A stretch of DNA of 64,000 nucleotides from NCBI GenBank assembly GCA_013138975.1, contig WTBR01000068.1:44019-108018 (forward strand). The letters are read 5' to 3'. Origin of the DNA: Bacteroidales bacterium (GTDB taxonomy: Bacteria; Bacteroidota; Bacteroidia; Bacteroidales; UBA12077). The notes under the pieces were generated by a model. It saw nothing but the letters and a program-made list of their open reading frames with translations, made no database searches and was not told where the DNA came from. The translations under genes were made by a program, and so were the position numbers. Shown in pieces: positions 36,986 to 45,800 of this stretch; the stretch's first letter is position 1, and each line of letters starts with the position of its first letter.

Positions 36986-37303
36986 ATGCAAAAATCTCTT
37001 ATAATCAGCTTACTATCAGCACTTTTACTTGTTATATTTGCTTTAGGTAATAGCGATCCTGTTGTACTAAATTTTTTTATTGGAACCGTTAAAGGTTCAT
37101 TATCATTAATTTTGCTAATTACTTTAATTATTGGTGTATTTATTGGTCTATTACTTTCGTATCCTACTCTTAAAAAACTAAAAAAGAACATATTAGCCGA
37201 TAAAGCCGAAATCACTAAATTAAAAAATATTCTTGATGAGTATAAAAAAGAATATGGTATTAGTAAAGATAAAACTCCTGAAGATAAGCCTTTTATAGAC
37301 TAA
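36986..37303 (+). CDS. LapA-like (DUF1049) small membrane protein
   Basis: A 105-residue protein with two membrane helices (about 5-23 and 40-62) and a cytoplasmic coiled-coil tail, the layout of LapA/YciS-type lipopolysaccharide assembly proteins. The loop FALGNSDPVVLNFFIG between the helices is characteristic. Function in Bacteroidetes is not established. The 103 bases before it hold low-complexity words (GCAAGCTGC) and a hairpin at 36939-36955. Confidence 0.82.
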   Translation: MQKSLIISLLSALLLVIFALGNSDPVVLNFFIGTVKGSLSLILLITLIIGVFIGLLLSYPTLKKLKKNILADKAEITKLKNILDEYKKEYGISKDKTPEDKPFID

Positions 37304-37304
37304 A

Positions 37305-37727
37305 TTAATTCTTGTTTTTAACTATAGGTGATTTATCGACAGAATAACCTTTCTTTTTCCATTGCATAATTCCTCCTTCTAAGCTGTAAACATTACTATA
37401 ATTAAGCTCTTCACATATAAACTTAGCTATTTTTTTACTTTTCACACCTATATAACAGTAAACATAGATACTTTCACTTTCTTTAATTCCATTAAGTAAC
37501 AATGTTACTAAATCCTTATCCGTGGCTGAATTTGCATTATGAATACGTTCCTTTTTGTAATCATTAAAATACCTAACATCAATTATAAAAATGTCTTGTG
37601 TTTCATTTAATAAATTAAAATCATCACAACTAATATTTTCATAACAGGTAGTATCTGATTGAATGTTAGCACAAACAGGCAAGTAAGAAATTAATAAAAA
37701 CAAAATGCCTAAATAAATTGTTTTCAT
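37305..37727 (-). CDS. Exported rhodanese-like domain protein
   Basis: A 140-residue single-domain rhodanese with a signal peptide (MKTIYLGILFLLISYLPVCA). The DVRYFNDYKKERI segment and the active-site loop YVYCYIGVKSKK are present; the loop cysteine that would carry the persulfide is intact. GGIMQWKKKGY is the usual C-terminal motif. Probably periplasmic, acting on sulfur or thiol chemistry. A TAAATTTG (-7-like) lies upstream (37753-37760, minus strand). It converges on the LapA-like gene with one base between the stops. Confidence 0.88.
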   Translation of the reverse strand: MKTIYLGILFLLISYLPVCANIQSDTTCYENISCDDFNLLNETQDIFIIDVRYFNDYKKERIHNANSATDKDLVTLLLNGIKESESIYVYCYIGVKSKKIAKFICEELNYSNVYSLEGGIMQWKKKGYSVDKSPIVKNKN

Positions 37728-37825
37728 AATATTAAATTCATGTATATGAATGCAAATTTAAATTAATTATTCAATTTTAAATCTAGTATTCTTAAATTTA
37801 CGTATAATCTCTAATTTCAAGGATC

Positions 37826-39106
37826 ATGAAAATAGGTATCATAATTGGCAGAATAGGCGGCGTTGACGGCGTTGCACTTGAAACTGAAAAATGGATTGAA
37901 GTGCTTCAGAAAATGGGGCACGAAATATTTATTATTTCTGGCCAGTTTGAAGGAAGGAAAATGAACTGTGAAAATGAAACTCGTGTGCTTGAAATGTCAT
38001 TTTTCTCACCAGAAAGTTACTGGGAACAGAAGAAAGCTTTTTTCCACCCCGATTTTAATCAAGATGATTTAATTGAACACCTCCAACTTTATGCTAAAGT
38101 TATAGAAAATAAAATTATTGATTGGATTAATAAATTTAATATTGATCTTTTACTTTCTGAAAATGCTTCTTGCTTACCATCTCATATTTCAATGGGAATA
38201 GCCATAAAAAATGCTGCGCTAAACACAGGTAAACCAATTATTACCCACGATCATGATTTTGCTTGGGAACGTGGCAATAGATATGTTTCTCCACATCCTA
38301 AAATTAATGAATTAGTAAAAAATGAATTTCCTCTTCGAATACCTAACAGTTATCATGCTGTGATAAACTTACATGCTCAAAACACTTTAAACAAAAAATT
38401 TAATCGCAACTCTGTTGTTGTTCCCAATGTTATGAATTTTGAACTGCCTTTTGGAGAACTTAATAACTCAAATAAAAATCTAAAACAAGATCTTGGTCTC
38501 GATCAGGATGATATTTTATTATTTCAAATTACTCGTATTGTTATTCGTAAAGGCATAGAAACTGCAATAAAATTGATAGATAAACTTAACGATAAAAAAA
38601 TAAAATTAATTATTACAGGAAATTATGCTGATGATGCCGGTAGTGCTTATTATATGGAGCTTGTTGAACAAATTCATGAATTAAATCTTAGTAAGCAAAT
38701 TCGTTTTGCATATCAAGATTTCTCAAATAAAGGATTATCTGGCCAGGCATCTAAGAATTATTCGCTTTCCGATGCTTATGCCTATGCAAGAGCTTGCACT
38801 TACTTCAGTACTTATGAAGGATTTGGGAATGCTTTTGTAGAAGCAATTTTAGCCAAACGTCCCATTTTTGTAAATAATTATAAACCGGTTTATTGGCCCG
38901 ACATTGGTAGCAAAGGATTTAAAGCTATTATGCTCGAAGATAATATATTAACTGATGTAGCCGTAAAAGATATGCATGAAGTAATATTCAATACAAAACT
39001 AAATAAAGAAATTGCTGAATATAATTATCAATTAGGTAAAAAATACTTTTCTTACGATACTTTAGAAGAAAAATTACACGAACTATTAGATTTAGCTACT
39101 AAGTAA
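37826..39106 (+). CDS. Glycosyltransferase family 4-like
   Basis: A 426-residue GT-B glycosyltransferase. The N-terminal domain opens MKIGIIIGRIGGVDGVALETEK (glycine-rich sugar-acceptor loop) and includes ITHDHDFAWERGNRY (about 141-155). The C-terminal domain has LFQITRIVIRKGIETAIKL (about 231-249) and the donor-binding motif FSTYEGFGNAFVEAI (about 328-342). An equivalent HDFYWEGGN stretch and motif order occur in the first 550 residues of the 1386-residue protein at 42854-47014, so these two are distant relatives. It overlaps the convergent response-regulator gene by eight bases. Confidence 0.88.
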   Translation: MKIGIIIGRIGGVDGVALETEKWIEVLQKMGHEIFIISGQFEGRKMNCENETRVLEMSFFSPESYWEQKKAFFHPDFNQDDLIEHLQLYAKVIENKIIDWINKFNIDLLLSENASCLPSHISMGIAIKNAALNTGKPIITHDHDFAWERGNRYVSPHPKINELVKNEFPLRIPNSYHAVINLHAQNTLNKKFNRNSVVVPNVMNFELPFGELNNSNKNLKQDLGLDQDDILLFQITRIVIRKGIETAIKLIDKLNDKKIKLIITGNYADDAGSAYYMELVEQIHELNLSKQIRFAYQDFSNKGLSGQASKNYSLSDAYAYARACTYFSTYEGFGNAFVEAILAKRPIFVNNYKPVYWPDIGSKGFKAIMLEDNILTDVAVKDMHEVIFNTKLNKEIAEYNYQLGKKYFSYDTLEEKLHELLDLATK

Positions 39107-39461
39107 TTGTCAAACAATTTGCAATAACATTGGTGCTAATTTCTTCTTTTACAATGTAATTACGTGCCCCTGCTTCAAGCATTCCCTTTATATCTTCGAG
39201 CTCAGAATGAAATGATAATGCAATAATTTTAATATACCTGTAATTATCAACAATCTTTTTTGTTGCTTCTACACCATTCATTACTGGCATTTCTTTATCC
39301 ATAAATATTATATCGATAGCATATTTTTTAACTATATTAATACACTCAACACCATTGCTTGCTTCATATAATTTCTCATACTTATCCGCTAAATTTTCTT
39401 TTAAAATAAATTTAAATGCTTCACGAAATTGTTTATTATCATCAACTATTAGAATATTCAT
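39099..39461 (-). CDS. Receiver-only response regulator
   Basis: A 120-residue CheY-like receiver: acidic pair D7-D8, phospho-acceptor D55, S83 and K105 are all present. The sequence stops at the end of the receiver domain, so there is no DNA-binding output, although NarX-type partner kinases usually pair with LuxR/NarL-type regulators. It begins directly at the end of the kinase gene (stop and start abut) and shares its transcript. Possible roles are a phosphate shuttle, binding to another protein, or a regulator that lost its HTH domain. Confidence 0.9.
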   Translation of the reverse strand: MNILIVDDNKQFREAFKFILKENLADKYEKLYEASNGVECINIVKKYAIDIIFMDKEMPVMNGVEATKKIVDNYRYIKIIALSFHSELEDIKGMLEAGARNYIVKEEISTNVIANCLTIT

Positions 39462-41702
39462 CTATTTATTTTTAATTTTTTCTATCTCCTTTATTAACTT
39501 AAAACCGAAGCCTTTTTTATTTTCTAAAATAAATTGATACTTACCATTTATTGACATTATTCTGTTTGTAATATTAAATAATCCTATTCCTTTTTTTTCA
39601 AGAGTGTTTAAATCATCTTTATTTATTCCTTTGCCATCGTCTTCATATATTAAAATTAAATCTTTTTCTATATAATTTAATCTTATAATAATATTTTTTG
39701 CTTCAGCATGTTTTATTGTATTATTAAATAATTCTTTTATAATTCTATAATAAACAGTCTCGATATTAATAGGGAAACGCTCATCTTCCAAATTTGTTTC
39801 AAATTCGATTTTAATTCGTTTACCAAAATTTTTAATAAAACTTTTAATTGCTGATTTAAGCCCGTATTTATTTAATAAATATGGACTTAATGCTCTTGAA
39901 ACTTCCCTTACATTTTTTACTGATTCTTTTATTAAACTCTGTAACTTATTCTTTAAATATCCTTGCTTTTTTTCATCATTTGTCACATTTAATGATTCAA
40001 TATACATTTTTAAGCTTGCTAATAATGGCCCTAATTCATCATGAATGTCGCTGGCTAAACGTTGTCGTTCTTTCTCTTCTGTTTCAATAATTGTGTCAAA
40101 AATCCGTTGCTCTATTTCTTTTCTTTCGGTAATATCTCGTACAATAGATTGTAAATATTGCTTATTATCAATTACAAAAGGGATTAAACTTATTTCTGCA
40201 TAAAACGTTGATCCATCTAATCGGGAATGAAGCCATTCAAATATCTTTTTTTCCCCATTGTGTGCTGAAATTAAATATTCTTTTACTTTTTCTGCAGATC
40301 TAGTTCCATCTGGCTGAATTTCAGGACTAAAGTCAGCAGATGATCTTGTTATGAGTTCTTCTTTATTATTACATCCAAATATTCTTATTGCTTGCGTATT
40401 ACAATCAACAATTCCCTTATTATCAGTTATAAAAATACCATCTTGTGAATTTTCAAATAACAATCGGTATTTTTTTTCACTTTTTTTAATCGCTAATTTC
40501 GCTTCATTTCTCTTTGTAAGATCCCTGACAAGTGCTTGTATTCTACCGTCATGTAAAATCTTTGTATTCATCTCAACAGGAATTAATTTCCCATCCTTTC
40601 TAGTGATAATACGTTCATATATAACCATATCACCTTTATTTACCAAATCATATCTTAATGGCTTTTTATCAAGCTCCTCTTCAGTAAAAAAGATAGATAT
40701 ATTTTTTCCTATCAGTTCCTTTTTTTTGTAACCCGTTAATTTTAAAATACTTTCATTAGCATTAACTATCTCACCACCTGATATACCAACTAAAATTCCA
40801 TCTGCGGCCTGTTCAAATAATGTACTATACTGTTTTTCGCTTTCTATTATTCTTTTTTCATATTCTTTTTGTTTTGAAATATTACGCCATACGGTGAATA
40901 ACATATTTTTTCCTTTATACGGAATTTTTGTTAATGCTACATCCATATAAATTTCAATACCATACTTATTCATATGAATCCATTCAAAACGATGATAACC
41001 TTTTGAATAAGCTATATCCATCATTTCTTGTGCTTTTTCAAATGAAAGCTTTCCGTCTGGCTGATAATTTGGCGATAATTTAGAAGGATGAATGTTAAAA
41101 AGTTCATCGCTTGTGCTATAATCAAGCATTTCTAAAGTAGCATTATTACATTCCACAAAATTATAATCGTCGATTATTAAAATAGGCTCCCTTGATTTTT
41201 CAAATAATAATCGAAATTTTTCTTCGCTTTCAATTAGCTTTTTCCCTGCAATTTTACGTTCAGTAATATCTGTTAAGGCTCCAACTATTGCAACAGTTTT
41301 TCCATTCTCCACGACAGGTGCTTCATGAACCTCAACATAAACTTTTCTGCCTAATTTATGAATAAGCTCTAATTCATAAGGATCTTGAACCTCTCCCTTT
41401 TCTATAGCTAAAATGGTTTTTCTAAATCCTTCATCATTCATGGGACTATCAGATATTAAATCTGTCCATTTTATCATCACTTCGCTAGCCGAATATCCAA
41501 GTATATCAAATATTTGTGAACTAAAATATGTTAATTTTTGATCTGTTGTATGGCTATAAAATGCATTTGTGCTATGTTCTAAAATCTTTCTGAAAATTGA
41601 TTCATCCTGATTTGAAGCTTTTTCCGAATCATGGCTTTTAACCTCTTCTTCTAACTCTATAATTCTATTTTTTAAATACTCATTTTCTGAATTATTATCC
41701 AT
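39462..41702 (-). CDS. NarX/DegS-type sensor histidine kinase with four PAS domains
   Basis: A 746-residue soluble kinase. A short coiled coil is followed by four PAS/PAC modules (about 30-150, 160-285, 290-405, 410-530), each ending in a TERK/SKQK/TKRN-like linker. The HisKA_3 dimerisation helix has H554 in RQRLASDIHDELGP, and the HATPase domain closes the protein with EDDGKGINKDDL and GIGLFNIT. The second and fourth PAS modules resemble each other strongly (SPNYQPDGKLS against SPEIQPDGTRS), evidence of internal duplication. The receiver-only regulator follows directly. The signal is unknown. Confidence 0.92.
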   Translation of the reverse strand: MDNNSENEYLKNRIIELEEEVKSHDSEKASNQDESIFRKILEHSTNAFYSHTTDQKLTYFSSQIFDILGYSASEVMIKWTDLISDSPMNDEGFRKTILAIEKGEVQDPYELELIHKLGRKVYVEVHEAPVVENGKTVAIVGALTDITERKIAGKKLIESEEKFRLLFEKSREPILIIDDYNFVECNNATLEMLDYSTSDELFNIHPSKLSPNYQPDGKLSFEKAQEMMDIAYSKGYHRFEWIHMNKYGIEIYMDVALTKIPYKGKNMLFTVWRNISKQKEYEKRIIESEKQYSTLFEQAADGILVGISGGEIVNANESILKLTGYKKKELIGKNISIFFTEEELDKKPLRYDLVNKGDMVIYERIITRKDGKLIPVEMNTKILHDGRIQALVRDLTKRNEAKLAIKKSEKKYRLLFENSQDGIFITDNKGIVDCNTQAIRIFGCNNKEELITRSSADFSPEIQPDGTRSAEKVKEYLISAHNGEKKIFEWLHSRLDGSTFYAEISLIPFVIDNKQYLQSIVRDITERKEIEQRIFDTIIETEEKERQRLASDIHDELGPLLASLKMYIESLNVTNDEKKQGYLKNKLQSLIKESVKNVREVSRALSPYLLNKYGLKSAIKSFIKNFGKRIKIEFETNLEDERFPINIETVYYRIIKELFNNTIKHAEAKNIIIRLNYIEKDLILIYEDDGKGINKDDLNTLEKKGIGLFNITNRIMSINGKYQFILENKKGFGFKLIKEIEKIKNK

Positions 41703-41714
41703 ATCATTATTTTT

Positions 41715-42842
41715 TTAATCATATAAAAATTCCTGAATAATATTATCAGATATAAACATCCCTTTTTCTGTTAAAATAAAATTATTACCTGACTTTGTTA
41801 ATAATTTTTCTGTAAGCAGTTTTTTTGTTTTTAGTAAAAAATGCTTTTCGTATTTTTCTTCAAACTCTATTTTTAGCTTTTCGGTATTTAAACCCCACAT
41901 TGTTCTTAAAGATGTTATAACAAAATCATTGTATTTTTCCGATTTACTTAAATTTTCGTATTCTGAAGGTGCTTTTCCTTTTAATATTGCATCCATATAC
42001 TCACGAAGATTTGAAATATTCCATTGTCGGGAGGTTAAATTATAAGAATGTGCAGAAGGGCCTAATCCTAAATACTTTACTCCCATCCAATAATTTGTGT
42101 TATGTAACGAAATAGATCCATCTAGAGCAAAATTGGAAATTTCATAATGTAAAAATCCATTTTGTGCTGTTTTGTCTATTAATAATTTAAATTGATCGAT
42201 ACTTTCGTCTTCAGTTGGTAAATTTAATTTTTGCTTATTATATAATTTATGGAAAGTTGTATTTGGTTCAATTGTTAAATGGTAAGCTGAAATATGTTGA
42301 ATTTTTAATTTCAGTGCTTCGTTAATATTTTTCTCCCAATTACTAATTGTTAAATTAGGTAAACCGTATATTAAATCTATACTTATATTGTTAAAACCTT
42401 GCTTTTGTGCTTCTTTCACTGATTCTATCGCTTGATTAACGGTATGCCTACGTTTCATTAACTGCAAATCAGCATCATCAAATGATTGTATTCCAACACT
42501 TAATCGATTCACTCCAAGAATTTTTAAAGCCTTAAGATATTCTACATTCAAATTATCCGGATTCGCTTCCAATGTTATTTCACAATCCGAATCAACATCA
42601 AAATACTTGTAAATATTCGTAATAATTTTTTCTATCTGATTTACAGTTAAAATAGATGGAGTTCCTCCGCCAAAATAAATTGTTTGTACTTTTTCCTTAT
42701 CTAAGTAATTTTTTTGTAATTCTATTTCTTTACAAATAGCGTCAACAAAATCCTTACTCAATTTCGTATTAGCTACAGAGTAAAAATCACAATATGCACA
42801 TTTGCGTGTGCAAAACGGAATATGTAAATAAATACCTGCCAC
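41715..42842 (-). CDS. hemW: Radical SAM heme chaperone HemW
   Basis: A 375-residue radical SAM protein close to coproporphyrinogen dehydrogenase HemN but of the shorter HemW type. The [4Fe-4S] motif is C11-x3-C15-x2-C18 in PFCTRKCAYCDF, followed by YFGGGTPS (about 57-64), EANPDNL and GVQSFDD. The phenylalanine after the third cysteine and the lack of the HemN N-terminal extension favour HemW, which hands heme to target proteins. The stop is 13 bases before the kinase start, so it may be co-transcribed. Confidence 0.92.
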   Translation of the reverse strand: MAGIYLHIPFCTRKCAYCDFYSVANTKLSKDFVDAICKEIELQKNYLDKEKVQTIYFGGGTPSILTVNQIEKIITNIYKYFDVDSDCEITLEANPDNLNVEYLKALKILGVNRLSVGIQSFDDADLQLMKRRHTVNQAIESVKEAQKQGFNNISIDLIYGLPNLTISNWEKNINEALKLKIQHISAYHLTIEPNTTFHKLYNKQKLNLPTEDESIDQFKLLIDKTAQNGFLHYEISNFALDGSISLHNTNYWMGVKYLGLGPSAHSYNLTSRQWNISNLREYMDAILKGKAPSEYENLSKSEKYNDFVITSLRTMWGLNTEKLKIEFEEKYEKHFLLKTKKLLTEKLLTKSGNNFILTEKGMFISDNIIQEFLYD

Positions 42843-42853
42843 CGATAAAATTT

Positions 42854-45800
42854 TTAATTCTCAATATATCCTATGATTACATTTGAAACGGCTCTTGGTT
42901 CAGGTGGAAGTGAATAAATATTTTTTTCGTAATTACTATTGTAAGGTGAAATATTTAAAGTTTTTCCATTTACAACCAATGTACTACTTCCTCCCGGATC
43001 AAATCCCATTGCCTTTACAATATTAAGCTTTTTTAATATCTCCGCCATATCATAATGTGTTGCACCTACCGATTCTCTAATTCTACCATTTATTGTAAGC
43101 ACTACAAGATTACCGTCTTTATCAATTCCCGCTGCAATTTTAGGTCCTCTCATATCTGTATAGTCTAATCGTGCAGCTTGAGTTCTAATAGAATTTTGAG
43201 TTTTCCAACCTTCCGTTTCCATATCAAGAATAATTTTACCATCTTCCATTAACATTGGACCAGCCTCAATTGCATAATCAATATTTTCCAATCCGTTTAT
43301 TATAATATCAAGCTCATCATTTACTTTCCACGATTTCGGAAACATCTCACTTGGAACTACAAGTGTTAAACCCACCGGAATTATATCAACAGTCTGTTTT
43401 TCAGGCACAACAACAATATCTTTTATGATATTTCCCGCCAATCTAACAACTATACTATTCTCAACAAAAATTTTCTCATTTTCATACATTAAATCATAAA
43501 ACCGTGCATTATGAAAATTACTATTTGTATTGTACTGATCCTCTGAAAGTTCGATACTATCTGTTCCACGTGAAACATTTATACCTTTTGAACAATTTAC
43601 CCTAGAGATATTAACAATGCCATTTTTAAAAATTAGTGCTGGTTTATTAAAAAGAGGTGTACTTAACACTTTTCCTTGAGTTATTAACAATCCCAAAGGC
43701 GAACCTATGAAAGATTCCGATAATCCCAACTTACCAACTAACTCTGCATTAAGAATATATCCTCCATTCCAAGCAATTTTTGCTTCATTTCCCGTTTTTT
43801 CTTTTAAACTTTTAACAAAATCTGTAACACGCATTGTTTTTTTTGTTGATTGTGCTATAAATTTCCAATTATTTTCTAAATCAGCTGTTGCAATTACTCC
43901 ACTCCACGGCATTCCATCCTCGTAAATACCACTTAAATATTCATAACTTACAATATCCTTTATTTTTTCCTCTTTCATTAAATCACCAATTACTTTTTTT
44001 ATTGGTGACATTTTTGTTTCAGCATCTGCTCGTAATATTTCGTAAATCTTTTTTTCACCAAACTTTTCAACAGCTAATTTAAATTCTGTGCTTTTAAAAT
44101 ACCTATCTAAATCCTTTGCTGTTTGAACAGGTGTCGGGAAAGCTAAAGTTGAACGAATACCCGCCGGTACGAACTGCACAAATCCACTATCCACAGGAAT
44201 TCCTAATATTGCAGCAGTAATTTCATTTTCAACTTTACCAATATGAAATCGATCAATGCCTATTATGTCAGTCATTATGGCTGAATCTTGTCTATTCGAA
44301 ATAATAAAGCCGTTCTCTTCTTTTACTTTTTTTAATATAGCAAGTCCTTTATCCCCTAGCTGATTAAAATGTATGCCAATACACATTTGATTTGTTTCTA
44401 TTACTTGCAAAATTTTATATTTATAAAGTAAAAACAATTCCTCATCCTGCTCTTCTGCAATAAAATTTGTTATACTTCTACTATTATAATTTTCTATAGT
44501 GCTTTTTTTACTCACCATAATATAAATTGGTGAAATATAATTTGCGTTTTTTTCTACAATTTCCTCTGTTAATTCTTCTTCTATACCCAGTTCAAGACGA
44601 GAACGAACACCTTGTAAAGCAAAAAATTCCATTTCATTTTTTATATACTTACCAGGAAAATATGCAATTGGTATATTCGATTGAAGTTTCGTAATTAATT
44701 TTTTTCTATTATCAATACCTAAATATGTACTTGACGTTAATTGTGATAAAGCTAATTCAAGGTCTGTAAAAAAATGTGCGTTCTTATTTATTTTAGGACT
44801 TAACTTTGTTCTAATAATTGAATGAAATAATAGATTTATTAAACCACTTAATTCCTGAATAGTATAATCCTGATATGGATAATTAAATTTATTTCTATGT
44901 CGATAAGGTAATGAATGATCATGCCGAATATCTATTTCTCCATTTTTAAATAAAAATATTTCTTCAACCGCATTTAAAAATAGTATTTTGTTTTTTTCTA
45001 TAAGTTCTTCTATTCTACTATTTAAAATTTCATTCGCGTATTTAAAGGCCATCCCTTTAAATAATTGTTCCTCTACCCTAAAATAACTTGGATCTATTAA
45101 CGACTTTAAAAGAATCATAAATCTTAATCGACCATATCCCGGTAAATATTCCCTATTAGTATTATTTAAAATATATCTTAAATCATCATTAGTATTATTA
45201 CATAGTACCTGATATTTAATAAAGGCTTTTTTAATAATTGCTTTACTTTTCAAATTTGGTTTTAATTGATAATACATTCTATAACATATATCATCAACAT
45301 TACTTTTTAAAGCTTCCAAACTATAACGTTTATCTACTACATTTTGATTATGCTTAATTTCGTTGGAAAAGTTATGAGGAAAAAATACTCTGTTTATTAT
45401 TTTTTTTATATGCTTTTTAGTAATTTTTTTTCCATCAAATTCTATAACTTTCAATCTATCAACATGAGGTAAATGCTCGCCTATAACTTCTGAATATACA
45501 TTTTCCGGATAATATCGGCTGCAAAAAATAGGAGTTCCACATGCCGCTGCTTCAATAATTGGTAATCCTCTACCTTCAGTTTCACTTGGTAATAATATTA
45601 AAGAAGCTATATTATAAAGTTCTGGTATTCCTACAGGCTTTTCAAAATGAGATTTAAATTTTGCTTTATCAAGTTCACTAAATAAAAAAGCCAAAAAAAC
45701 TTTATTTCTAACTGTTTGGTCTAAAGATTTTAATAAATCTTTAAATTTATTTAATAAATGTGCAAAATATTCAAAATGCCCAACAGCTATTGGGCCCGTT

